From positions 4,808,118-4,872,117 of the forward strand of contig NC_023757.2 in NCBI RefSeq assembly GCF_000499845.2: a stretch of 64,000 bases of DNA, given 5' to 3'. The notes under the pieces are model-generated. The model worked only from the letters and a program-made list of their open reading frames with translations. It made no database searches and was not told the origin of the DNA. The position numbers and the translations under genes were made by a program. Position 1 is the stretch's first letter, and the number at the start of each line of letters is the position of its first letter. Below are positions 1-9,895 of this stretch, in pieces. Source of the DNA: Phaseolus vulgaris. Its lineage: Eukaryota; Streptophyta; Magnoliopsida; Fabales; Fabaceae.

Positions 1-157
1 GATCCACCCTTCTTCCGTATTATTTCGGCAAAAACCAGAGTGTGTGATATTTAACGAATTGGTCCAAACTAATAACAAGTATGTCAGAAATTTAACCAGA
101 GTTGATTACCTATGGTTAACTGAGCTGGCTCCTCAATATTACGCCATGCAGAATTAA
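1..157 (+). CDS. DEAH-box ATP-dependent RNA helicase, C-terminal end (partial)
   Basis: The reading frame starting at base 2 is open for 51 codons and ends at TAA 155-157. It begins IHPSSVLFRQKPECVIF and ends with LWLTELAPQYYAMQN. This is the C-terminal OB-fold tail of DEAH-box helicases (DHX8/DHX35/DHX40 and plant DEAH families), where an 'iHPSS.lf...p..viy.el..T.k.y.r....v...WL.elap.yy' pattern is conserved. These enzymes unwind or remodel RNA in splicing and ribosome biogenesis. The window edge cuts off the helicase core, so the subfamily cannot be set; the closeness to the plant RID1/DEAH type is from memory and uncertain. No acceptor is visible before base 2, so the exon may begin outside the window. 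A non-coding tail follows the stop. Confidence 0.85.
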   Translation, partial: IHPSSVLFRQKPECVIFNELVQTNNKYVRNLTRVDYLWLTELAPQYYAMQN

Positions 158-429
158 GTCTTGGTGGTTCCACTAAACAGGTGATTCACATTATTGATTC
201 TTCAATTCTTCTTTGTTTGGGCCTGATTTTGTTTGGTAGTTTAAATACGTCTATAATGTGAAAAGTTGATGGTTTACATCCACAATTCTATGTAATCCCT
301 TGGACTGTCTTCATTATTGGGGGCTGGCCCCTATGAAATCTGGGAATTTAAAGCACTGCATACATCTCTACTGCCTTCTACAAGTCTGTCTTAACCTATA
401 TTTCACCATAATTTTTACACACTTGAGAG
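158..429 (+). other. Probable 3' UTR and flank of the helicase gene
   Basis: About 270 bases follow the helicase stop with no coding signal. TTTG-rich and AATAA-like stretches fit a 3' UTR. The next recognisable feature is a copia LTR starting near 430. Confidence 0.4.
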
Positions 430-632
430 TGAAAACATGAGAAAGAATGCTCATGAGATTGATTCATCTCTCAGCTGAGTCATGTATGGGTCCTTACATG
501 AGAGATACAAAGGGAAGATATGAACATACTATACCTAGGTGACAAATAGGTACCTCAAGCAGTTTTTTAGCTCTCCTAGAGATAGATAGAAGATAAATTT
601 ACCTATTCTAACAACTTAAACTATTCTAACAC
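430..632 (-). repeat. Copia LTR, 3' copy (minus strand)
   Basis: On the minus strand this runs from TGTTAGAATAG at 632 to TTTTCA at 430. It follows directly after a degenerate copia RNase H end. A diverged second copy lies at about 2806-3030: both share blocks reading CACCTAGGTGACAAATAGGTACC-like and CCTAGAGATAGATAGAAGAT on the plus strand. The two LTRs flank about 2.2 kb. I could not find a matching target-site duplication, so the element is old or rearranged. Confidence 0.7.
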
Positions 633-860
633 TTCCCCTCAACATTGAACATAGATATTGTACGTACCAAGGTTAGAACATATAAGTTGAATTTCAGGTC
701 ATCTCAAAGATTTAGTCAAAATATCTGCAGGCTAATCATTGGAGCTGGCAAATTCCATGCAAATTTCCTTGGACAACAACTTCTCTTGAACAAAATGACA
801 AACAATTTCTATCTACTTGGTTCTCATGAAATTAAGGGTTGGAAACAATGTGAATAACTG
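633..860 (-). pseudogene. Copia RNase H C-terminal remnant
   Basis: The minus strand reads EKLLSKEICMEFASSND, stop, PADILTKSLR, then ICSNLGTYNIYVQ before the LTR. This is the standard end of plant Ty1/copia polyproteins (the 'QLADIFTK.L....F..L..KLG..d.y.p' motif followed by GGVLE). Internal stops show that it is dead. It ends exactly where the LTR begins, which fixes the element's orientation. Confidence 0.8.
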
Positions 861-959
861 TTTGGTTAAACAAGTGAGGTCTAGTCATAGTGCGATAATT
901 AAGTTTCCCAACAAGTCGTCTTCATCTTTTGAGAAAGATTCAGTTTGCTTTGCCATTAA

Positions 960-1460
960 TTTCTGATTTGGATCCATAGGACTATCTATGGGTCTACATT
1001 TGTCCAAGATGTTTATTCCATCCAACAGGTCCTTCCTATACCATTAGTTGAGTTCATTGTTCCTCTTGCTTTTGAAAATTCCAATCCTATTTAAAATCTT
1101 CTTGAACCATCATCACCTCCTCTTATTACCTTTGGACCCAAGTTACTAGTACGATGCTTCAAGGTAAATCCTCTTCTTCAAGTTCTTCTCAATCGTCACT
1201 CAATACTAGGGCTCCTAGTAATGTTGATTCAGCCTGACCCATTTCCTTTCGGAAAGGTAGTTGTTCTACATGTAATCAACATCCTATTTATAATTTTCTT
1301 AACTATTACAAGTGTAAACCTTTTCAAACCAAGGATATTGGAAAAGCCTCAATACTTCTTGGGTGTTGAAGTAGCTTAGCCAAAAGGTGTTTTAATCTCT
1401 AAAAGGAAGTATGTTTTGGATATCTTAAAAGAGACAAGTATGATTGACTATGTTCTAGTG
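960..1460 (+). pseudogene. Second copia fragment on the plus strand: integrase/RT linker fused to RT end
   Basis: Around 1000-1340 the plus strand reads like the copia hinge between integrase and reverse transcriptase, with a degenerate form of the 'HPI.NFLSY..LS..Y..F' motif near 1270. At 1351-1460 it reads QYFLGVEVA, stop, PKGVLISKRKYVLDILKET, the YFLG.E.A...G..isQ.KY..diL.etg segment of copia RT. The RT core between the two is missing, so a deletion joined them. It lies inside, and opposite in strand to, the copia element at 430-3030. Confidence 0.7.
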
Positions 1461-1466
1461 GATAGT

Positions 1467-1750
1467 TGTTGGAAAATCCCACATCAATTAGAGACAACAC
1501 CAATTTACAATATATAAGTGGAGGATAATCCTCACCTTACAAGTCGGTTTTGTAAGGATGAGTTGGGTTTAAATTCATTTTTTAATATGATATCAAAGTC
1601 TATTCTAGCGAGATTTGTTGGGCCTAATGTGCCACCTGCCATCAGGTTGCTATCAGGAACCCACAAATATCTAGTCCTACACACGAGATGTCCATGTCTC
1701 TGTGTGAGTTGTGTGTGTTAGAGATCTCACATCGACTAGTGAAACAAGTC
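1467..1750 (+). mobile_element. TRIM-like mini-retroelement, copy 1
   Basis: A short terminal repeat starts TGTTGGAAAATCCCACATCA at 1467 and is followed near 1588 by TGATATCAAAGTC, a diverged initiator-Met primer site (consensus TGGTATCAGAGCC). About 120 bases later the terminal repeat restarts (TGTTAGAGATCTCACATCGA, 1716) and is truncated near 1750. The CCTTACAAGTCGGTTTTGTA block and the primer site are hallmarks of a TRIM-like family common in legume DNA. Related copies lie at 26210-26510 and 43440-43760. Confidence 0.6.
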
Positions 1751-2279
1751 TGAGTTACAAAAAAAAAGTCTGAAAAGCATGGAAATATATTAGAACCACA
1801 AATTCAAAGTTCAATAAGAAATGTCCACGAAGCTGAAGACTACTCTATACTCTTTGTAAGTTCCCGGATCATGTCTTCAACTGCATCAATCCTTTTAGAG
1901 TTAACCCTTTCTCTCTTTCGTCTAGAGGATGATGAAGACATGATATTAATCTTGAATTTTTTTTATCCCCAACTGAATTGAAATTGTGTGAACAAATAAT
2001 TAATTATTTAATTAATTTGACAAAGATAAAACTGTACTTTAAATTTCACAAACAAAAGACGCAAACTTTGTTCCAATTCTTCATAATTGTAAAAAAATTA
2101 TAGTGATTAAGGGTTCAAATTTTGTCTAAAGAGTAGTAAGAACTTTTGTTTTTTCAAAATGGTATAATTTTGGGTTTTGTAGTGTGACCAACAATTATGG
2201 TTTTTTGTAATCGATTATAAAAGTATACCTCAACAAAACTTAAATTAACTAGGCATATTTCCAATTCGAACATTTTCAA

Positions 2280-2805
2280 CATGTGGGCCGAACAAAAGTT
2301 TGGTCAAAGACAAGAAATGCAATCACACAATGACGTTTGCAGAATGTTAGAATGGATTTTTAGAAAAAATTGTCATCATGCCTCAGGCCCTAATCGATTA
2401 GGCAGCATGCATAATCGGTTATTGTTAGGGTCATAGTGAATTACACTTTACACCTTAATCGATTAAGTCCCTTACCATAATTGATTATGCATGCCTGCCT
2501 AATCGGTCATGGGCCATCAACTGCACACTAAAAGGGTGGAAAACCAAAAGCAAAGGTTGAAACAAGGACAAGGGAGGCTGGGGAAACCTTTGAAGGTGGC
2601 CTGACATCACTGGGATGACTAGAATTGGGTTTTCTGTTGCTTGCCATAGAAAATGACAATAGTTGATGAGTGGACAATGGGATCTCCATTGCTCTACGAG
2701 CCAAACTAGACTAGGTGCTTGTTGGAGAAAAATGAATGTGGTAGTTGGCAATGATAGACATCATCAAGTGACAGTTTTATCACTGGACAATGGACCGACT
2801 CTAAT
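2280..2805 (-). pseudogene. Copia leader and gag-region remnant, with iterated AATCGATTA motifs
   Basis: Just inside the 5' LTR the minus strand reads TTGATATTAGAGTC, a degenerate initiator-Met tRNA primer site. An open frame of 88 codons follows (2485-2751) with no recognisable gag motif. At 2380-2510 variants of TAATCGATTA recur at least five times; such motifs are frequent in legume LTR-element interiors. No intact protein can be read. Confidence 0.45.
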
Positions 2806-3030
2806 ATCAACTGGAAAATGATAATATGGGAAATACTGCTTAAGAGATTGGTTCATCTCTTACCTGATTCTTTATTTATATAGGAGTCTTTACATCAAAG
2901 ATACAAAAAGAAGATATGAAAAGACTACACCTAGGTGACAAATAGGTACCACAAAAACAACTTTTTAGCTTTCCTAGAGATAGATAGAAGATAAGTTAAC
3001 CTATTCTAATATATTTAACTATTCTATAAT
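2806..3030 (-). repeat. Copia LTR, 5' copy (minus strand)
   Basis: This is a diverged copy of the repeat at 430-632 in the same orientation, with conserved blocks around 2935-2950 and 2970-2990. The primer-site-like sequence follows on its inner side, so this is the upstream LTR of the minus-strand copia element. Confidence 0.65.
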
Positions 3031-4005
3031 ACACCATAACATATTTTTGCATGATGCAAAATAAAAATAAAAATTTGCCTAGTAAATGATGGAACCTCAA
3101 TTATGAGTATGGAAGACTGATCTTCTACATAGTAGCTCCTCTCTTACAATCCATCAAGTCCTTAGGTAATTTTGGAGAATCAATTGGAACAACATCATTG
3201 TAAAATCATAATCTCAATTAGATGAATCTCCTCTATGCTTGATTTTCAAGAGATGAACTCATGATGAAGCTTCGAGTCACAGATTTAATGAACTTGAATT
3301 AAAAGACACTTTGGGAAAAAGAAAATTAAAAGGTGGAGAAGAGAAGAGATGAAGAATCATTCCATTTGAGTAAACTAAAGATAAGTGAGAGGAACACCAC
3401 TTGAACTCCTAAGACTTCGAGATAAATCTCTAAAATAGACAGTATCACACACTCAAGAGAACTGACAATGCTCTTGAAGAAATTCAATTTATTCAAAGAT
3501 GTGAAACAAGGTTACATGGATGCCTTATATAGGCAATGTGTCTTGGCCATTTTTGCTCCAAAATATGAATTTCAAAATAAGCCTGGAAACTACTAAAAGT
3601 GGTGCGCCCAAAGTCACACTTTGCATGCCAAGTTTCAAAAAGAGGATCTAGAATTTTCAAGTTGGCGCTTCCTAGGTCTCACTTCCAATGCTTGGCTTGG
3701 TGTTTTCCTTGTTTTACTTGATGCACACCATGTCTCTTGAAACCAGAATCACCATCAACTTGGGCCTTGATTTAATGTGTTCCATTGAGGCCCAACAAGT
3801 TCTAAATTACAATTTCAATTAAAAGAAAATACAATCAAAGTAAACAAATCCTAATGATTAAAGATTTCCATGAAATACAAAAAGAAAGAAAAATAACACA
3901 TTTTTGTGAGCTAGGAGACCTATAGTCATGCTTTTTCTAATCCTCTGAAGTCTATCTTTTGTTTTGTTCTTGCACATGTCAATAAAACTACCAAGGGCTT
4001 GCTTT
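3031..4005. other. Non-genic, repeat-like stretch
   Basis: No exon-like frame is visible. 3450-3830 has the feel of a dispersed LTR-like repeat (a mix of moderately GC-rich blocks and an ATATAGGC motif), but I found no second copy in the window and cannot classify it. Confidence 0.3.
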
Positions 4006-4009
4006 TTTT

Positions 4010-4190
4010 ATTCCATAAGCACTTTTATTGGAAAAAGTAACAGATAAAGAAATAAGCTTCTCTATAAGCTAAAATTAATTAATGCATAAGTTAAAAAATA
4101 AATATTTGGGAATATGAGAGAACTTGTACAAATTATGAAGAAGCTTATTTAATTTTTTCTTAGAAGTGTTTATGGAGAAAATTGTCAAAA
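4010..4190. mobile_element. MITE-like inverted-repeat element
   Basis: The left end (CCATAAGCACTTTTATTGG, then AAATAAGCTTCTCT) is mirrored at the right end (AGAAGCTTATTTAATT, then AGTGTTTATGGAGAAAATTG). This gives imperfect terminal inverted repeats of roughly 45 bases around an AT-rich centre. Similar AAGCTTAT-type elements are widespread in legume intergenic DNA. No target duplication was established. Confidence 0.4.
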
Positions 4191-4369
4191 CAAATCCAAA
4201 TTTCATAACTTGCCAATCAGTACCTCCAAGTACGGAAGCCGCCAAGTTAGTAAAACTCTAGATTACTTAGGAAGGGGAACATAAATCATGTTCTCACTTG
4301 TTCTTGCATTTCCCTGTTAGCTTCATTTCTCCAAAATAACTAGTTTGAGGTTTTTGGTGAACACTGGGT

Positions 4370-4720
4370 TTGTCCCAGGTTCTTCAAAAGTTCCTTGTAT
4401 GTAAAATTCAGAGGATTTGGTGTATATGGTTGAAACGAAATGCTAGAACCTTCTCAGCACAACATCCTTATATTGAGTTCATTTGGGATCAGCTAGTTTT
4501 TCTGGTTTCTTTGAGTTTTTCATTGTCTTTTACTGATGCTGTTTTTTTTGGATCTCCAGTTGAGATTGGCACGCCATATTAAATGTTTTCTTGATCTCTG
4601 TTTTTTTTATCCTCTTTATATTTGGTTGTGTTGTGGACTTCTTATACTCTTTTTTCTTTCCTTGCTTATGTACGGGGATATAATCAAATACACCAGAGAA
4701 CAGTTGCAATAGATACTTCC
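4370..4720 (+). pseudogene. LINE 3'-end remnant
   Basis: The frame reads IWCIWLKRNARTFSAQHP then IEFIWDQLVFLVSLSFS. This resembles the C-terminal zinc-binding region of plant LINE reverse transcriptases, where 'iW..W.eRN.R.F' is followed about 15 residues later by 'iWd.i.fl.slW'. Frames continue with breaks through a TTTT-rich tail. Only the tail of the element is present. Confidence 0.45.
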
Positions 4721-5521
4721 TCCTCATTTCTTATGCAATATTCAGAAATAAAATTGATGTACTTACGAACAATATCATGGTTATGCTTTCTGCATATAGA
4801 CAAAAAAATCGGGACATCGTTAGTTTTGGACTGCTATTTTGCTAAACAGTGCATTTTTTTTCCATTTATTTGGTGCTTAGATATTTGATTTTTCATTTTG
4901 TTGGTAACTTCATTGTTTATCTGTTGAAACATATCAATAGAAGCTTCAAATTTTGACCCGCCACTGCTTTATGGATCTTTTCATAATGACAGGTTTTGAT
5001 TTAAGGGGTTTGTCTTTCACATTGCCTTGTATGTGGAGATGTCACTCAATCCTCTAACGACAAGCACCTCTTGCTGGGTTGTTGTCACGTTATTTTCTCT
5101 TAGGCAGCAATCGCCACTAAGATTGAGGAGCAAGTATGTGATGGTAGGGTGCACCTTACAGTTGTGACCTCATTGGTGCGGTGGCTCGAACAATGAAATT
5201 GTGTACAGACTATCATGTTTTTTTTTTTTTTATAAATGTTCATTTCTTCATCATTTTAAAATACTCAATTTAAACTTGCAGAATGTGATTAGTCTGCTAA
5301 GTTCTGAGTCCACTTATTTAATATAGTTGAGGGCTATTGGGTATTTTATTTTATTGTGGGGGATAAATGAGGGCTACTGTTATTTTCTCCCCTTGTCAGC
5401 AATATTCGAAGGTTACTAAAACATTAAAATTAGTAGATTTTTGCTTTGTCATGGTGTTATCACTGAATACTTTCCATAAGGACCGCTTTTGATTGCGGAT
5501 ACAATGCTTGGTAGATTTTGT
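4721..5521. other. No recognised gene
   Basis: The only structured part is 4990-5200, which has slightly higher GC and an ORF-like look, but I recognise no domain in either strand. Confidence 0.25.
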
Positions 5522-5875
5522 GGCAATTGCTTCCTGTACCGTATCATTGCACCCAATTACAGGGGAAATACCGAAAATACCCTTAAGAAAATGGGATACA
5601 TATAAAATTACATTCCAGACCCCTTTCTGGAACACAATCCGGATAATTTTTTCCGGAATGTATTACTTTCAGTTTTGGATTTTTTTATCCAGAATGAAAT
5701 TTTGATTTTTTTTTCCGGATTTTTATATCCAAAACACAAAAGCCTCTTCCTGATTTTTTTTTGGAATACATTATTTTCAATTCCAGATGTTTATTTCCGA
5801 AATAAAGGGTATTTTAGGAATTTTTGAAATTATGTTGGGTGCAGGTTCAAAGTATTGGGTGCAGGAGCAATTGTC
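5522..5875. mobile_element. MULE-type MITE, copy 1 (354 bp)
   Basis: The left end GGCAATTGCTTCCTGTACC is mirrored by the right end, which reads GACAATTGCTCCTGCACCC on the minus strand. The flanks carry GATTTTGT at 5514-5521 and again at 5876-5883, an 8-base target duplication (9 with one mismatch), as expected for Mutator-like transposition. The interior has no ORF but repeats TCCGGA-type motifs (near 5640, 5653 and 5720, with decayed versions at 5690 and 5790). The terminal TTCCTGCACC core is shared with the element at 8767-9136. Confidence 0.7.
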
Positions 5876-6340
5876 GATTTTGTTTTCCGTTTCTTTCTAA
5901 AAGAAATTTCCGTAATTACAAACAGAATTTTAGCTTTCAATTTGCTAGTTTTTCCTTACTTCTACATGTCATTAAATCCTATGCATAATCATTATAAGAA
6001 GTTTTATCTGCAGCTTATATATATATATATGCACATACACAAATATTTACAAAGAAAGTTAAAAATAAAGTCTTTCTTATCTTCCAAATGCTACTCTTGC
6101 ATATTCTCTACATTTGTTTGTCTAATATATATTTTTAGTAGAAATAATAATAACAACTTAAATGTAGAAAATTATTTTTATTTATCTATTTTTTCTTAAA
6201 TTATATGATATTTTGAAAGTTATAAATATTCCTAAAAAATATTTTAATAATAACTATTTCATTTTTAATATTTTAATAAAGGATATAATATAAGTTTATG
6301 TACAAAAGTTATTATAAATGTATTTATAAACAGATATAAG

Positions 6341-6380
<40 letters not shown>

Positions 6381-7629
6381 CTTAATGAAGATAGCTCTTT
6401 TTAGGAGTGATTTTATTTATATATCTTTACTTTTTTGAGAATTGATCATGTTTTCACTAATATTATATTGTATATAAGTTAAGGGATAACAGAAAAAGTG
6501 ACAGTTATGAGTGACTTAGTATGAGAGACACAAGTCAAAAGTGATAGTAAAAGTATTTGTTATAAATAATTCATTATAAGACTACTAAAGCAGGCAATCC
6601 GACCTAGTCTAATTTAACTTATAATTTTAAAACATAAGAAATATTACAAATTATTCATAAAAAAATCATGATATACCATTATTTAAAAATTTAAAATTTA
6701 ATATTCAATAAAAAGATGCATTATACAATATCATCCATCTTAGTCTTGAAAAAAATGTTGTTAGAGTCTCATAGTAATTCATATAAATCCTAAATTCTAA
6801 ACTCTAAAGATTCATAAAAATAAATACAAATTTATCAAACATTTTCAAAGTTGTACTTTATTTTTTTGTTCAAACAATAATGTATTCTCTTCTTTGACAT
6901 AAATAGTAAGTTAAATACATTTCTAAAAGATCTATTTTCGTATTTAAGAACGTTGTTAGGTGTTGACATGGTTTTGGGATGAATTAATATCTCTCAATTT
7001 TATCATATTTTTTTCTAGATTAATTATATTTTATTGGGTTTGTTTTTGTTTTTATTTTTTATTCTTAGTTAAAAATTATATTTTCTTCATAACATTAGAG
7101 TTTTCACAAATAAAACTTCATAAAAATTATATTTTATAACTTATATTTTGCTTGAACCAATTGCCATCTAATTTTGTTGAACAAAGGCCATCTAATTGTA
7201 ACACTTCAAAACTTTTATAAATAAAGATTAGATGAGATATAAAAGACATGATGATAGATACATATGTAGAATTACATAGAGTTGCATGGTTAGGCACAAT
7301 AGTGGGATAACTTAGTTTCATTGTTTTCTATTAACAATTTTTGTCAATTCTAGTTCTATACAGATTTTTCATTTTTCTTCTCCAATTTTTCTCGCAATTC
7401 TTCTTCTCTTTACTCTTTAAATTCTACACTTGTTCATGAGAGTAATTTTATTTTTATGAGAGTAGTTTTATTTTCATTCGTCCTTAGGGATAACAATGCG
7501 GGCTGACTTGTCCCGCACATGCCCACCTCATGTTTGACCCGCAAAATACGGGTAGGATTGGTCCATTCCACATAATGAATGCGGGCTAATTTTTCTGTCC
7601 CGTCCCACATAAGGGCTAGCCCGCGGGTC
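5876..7629. other. AT-rich intergenic DNA
   Basis: No coding exon is seen. It contains the (AT)n tract at 6344-6376. At 7485-7630 a GC-richer block repeats CCCGC/GCGGG words (GCGGGCTGACTTGTCCCGC and similar), which looks like the end of a degraded DNA transposon. Confidence 0.4.
6344..6376. repeat. (AT)n microsatellite
   Basis: An uninterrupted run of about 16 AT units. Confidence 0.95.
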
Positions 7630-8025
7630 TGCATGCCAATGACTGGGTTGGGTGGATCAGAAACTAGAACCATTGCATTGGATATTGTAGGATTTTTTTT
7701 TCTTTGTTGTTCTTTGGTTTTCTCTGAATCTTACTGTCACAATTCTCTTATCTATTTCACTGAATTTAAATAAATACAATAGATTATTCTCCGTAGTGTG
7801 ATAGTTGCAAATTAAGTACGTCTTGTTTTGATTCACTTCACTTATGAACAAAATATATTTGGTTTAACATGTGATAATAACTTTTATTCACCAAAACACT
7901 GTTCAGATTCATTATGGTTTAACATATATCAACTATATCAACTAACTGGCTAATGTTAGTGGACTATTTTAACGTGTTTAGAACACAAAATATCATTAAG
8001 GATAAATGACATGTTTCAGGCGTAG
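7630..8025 (+). repeat. Inverted duplication, left arm block A1
   Basis: The sequence matches 19785-20160 in reverse complement. Shared words in order include AACCATTGCATTGGATATTG, CAATAGATTATTCTC, ATATATTTGGT, AACATGTGATAATA, TCACCAAAACACTGTTCAGA, TTCATTATGGTTTAACATAT and GTTAGTGGACTATTTT. The partner lies inside the AFP intron. Confidence 0.9.
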
Positions 8026-8177
8026 TCACAAAGGGATGATATCAACCTGTAACATGTGGGTATGCAGCCCCATAAATAGATCCTTACTAGTTATTGACTT
8101 TGTAATTTATTATTGTCATCCTTTACTGATAGTATAGGAATTTTTTTGCTTTAATTTAATGACTGAATAGTCTTGTC

Positions 8178-8304
8178 TTAGATAAGTTACACAATTTATG
8201 TCTGTCTTAACATCTTAAACGAAAGAGTTGAGTTTAATCCGATTTAGATAAGTTACACAATTTATGTCTGTCTTAACATCTTAAACGAAAGAGTTGAGTT
8301 TAAT
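8178..8304. repeat. Tandem duplication, 61-bp unit
   Basis: The unit from 8178 to 8238 (starting TTAGATAAGTTACACAATTT) recurs without change at 8244-8304, a 66-base period. Confidence 0.9.
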
Positions 8305-8766
8305 ATGAATTTTCAAATATGCTTGTCTGACTAAATATATTAAAGTGTTGAGGTTGCATCTTCTCTTCAAGCATAACTTGTTAAAATGTTTAGGAAAACA
8401 TTTTTTATTAAATTATTTTAGTTCAATCTTTTGTCTACTTAAGTTCATTGGACGAAACACTTATAATTTGTCATCTTAATAATAAGTGTTGTTTGAAGAC
8501 GTAGAATGGACCGTGTTCGCGATAAGTTTTTAGAAATTAATTAAATCATAATTCAACCTTTTATTATTGTAATTTTTCAGTTTTTCACACATTTTTTCAT
8601 AAAACAAAAAGGTAAAGTAAGGATTTTTATATCTATGGGAGTGCAAAAAGAAATCCATTGTGAATGAAGAAACTTATTATTATGTTTGGATCCAAAGAAA
8701 TGGACTTATGGTGTATGGATCTCTTTTACGGTATCACGGCCCATTACTTTGACACAACTATTTGAT

Positions 8767-9136
8767 GACTGTTTCTTCCTGCACCTCCATACCTTCTTCT
8801 CTCACCTCCATAACTTTTCAAATTTCCAAAAATGCCCCTTTATAATATTTTGGATTACGTAATCCGGAAGTCATTTTTCAAATTTGTAATTAGCTACCAG
8901 ATTACATAATTCGGAAGGCATTTTTTAGATGTATGATTATTCTCCGGATTACATAAATCTGGAAGTCTTATTTAACTTCCGGATTATGTAATCCGGAAGT
9001 CTTTTTTCAAATGAGTTTCTGAATTACATAATCCGGAAACTACTCTATGGGGGTGACACAAGAAGGACAAAAATGTATTTTCATGTTGTGTATAAAGGTG
9101 GCAAAAGAAGATATGGAGGTGCAGGAAGAAACAATC
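8767..9136. mobile_element. MULE-type MITE, copy 2 (370 bp)
   Basis: The terminal inverted repeat is near-perfect over about 25 bases: the left begins GACTGTTTCTTCCTGCACCT, and the right, read on the minus strand, begins GATTGTTTCTTCCTGCACCT. It is flanked by an exact 9-base direct repeat, CTATTTGAT (8758-8766 and 9137-9145), the Mutator superfamily signature. Inside, palindromic TTACGTAATCCGGAAGT-like units recur at about 8855, 8905, 8950, 8980 and 9015. There is no transposase frame, so it must be non-autonomous. It sits between the A1 and A2 blocks of the inverted duplication. Confidence 0.85.
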
Positions 9137-9307
9137 CTATTTGATATTTCTCCACCCCTAAGTTTTTCTAATATGTTTTTCTGCCCCTACCTTCACACTT
9201 CCTTACCGCACCCCACTCTCCTAACCGAACTTCCTTGTTTTCTCATGTGAGATTCCACACTCTCATTGCTTTGTCAATGGTTTGTATGATTTTATTTTGT
9301 GACACTA

Positions 9308-9895
9308 ATATGAAGGAGGTTTTATCTTTAATTTCACATACTTGGAATTAAACCTTAGTTGGAACATGTTTAAAAAACCATGGTTTGACATCTTTCTTTG
9401 TTGGTCAACCATGTGTAAGGTATGTTTAGTGGATATGATATGACGAAATAATTATCCTATTCTTATCTAATTAGATATGATTTCTTTATTCTCATCATTG
9501 TCATTATTATTTTCATTTGATTTTCATTGTAGTAACTATAATGCATAATAATCACTGTTATACCTTTATTGTCTTAGACATTATCACTTTCATATCTTGA
9601 TTTTCAACATCATAGTCTACATGTAGATCTGTCCTCTTATGCAGTGTATTTTTTTATTATATTAAAATAATACAGTTTCAATATATTTAATTTTATAAGA
9701 ATATTATTAAAAATTAATAAAATAATAGAGTTTAGAAATATATATGATTTTGTAAAAATAATATTAAAAATATGTGATGATTAATTTTAAGGAAGTTATG
9801 TATTTATTTTTTAGTAAAAGAGAGGTTGTTTAATTACTTAATTAACTAACTAACTAAATTATTTAATTTGAATTAAAGAGTATTTTTTTTATTAT
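9308..9895 (+). repeat. Inverted duplication, left arm block A2
   Basis: Reverse-complement match to about 18000-18574. Shared words include TCTTTAATTTCACA, CTTGGAATTAAACCTTAGTT, AAACCATGGTTTGACATCTT, TCTACATGTAGATCTGTCCT and AAAAGAGAGGTTGTTTAATT. Homology stops abruptly at about 9895, where an insertion of about 3.3 kb begins, and resumes at about 13240. Confidence 0.9.

Noticed and set aside
5855..6199. 114-codon plus ORF
   Set aside because: Begins inside a MITE terminal repeat and continues into AT-rich DNA; Phe/Ile/Asn composition typical of chance.
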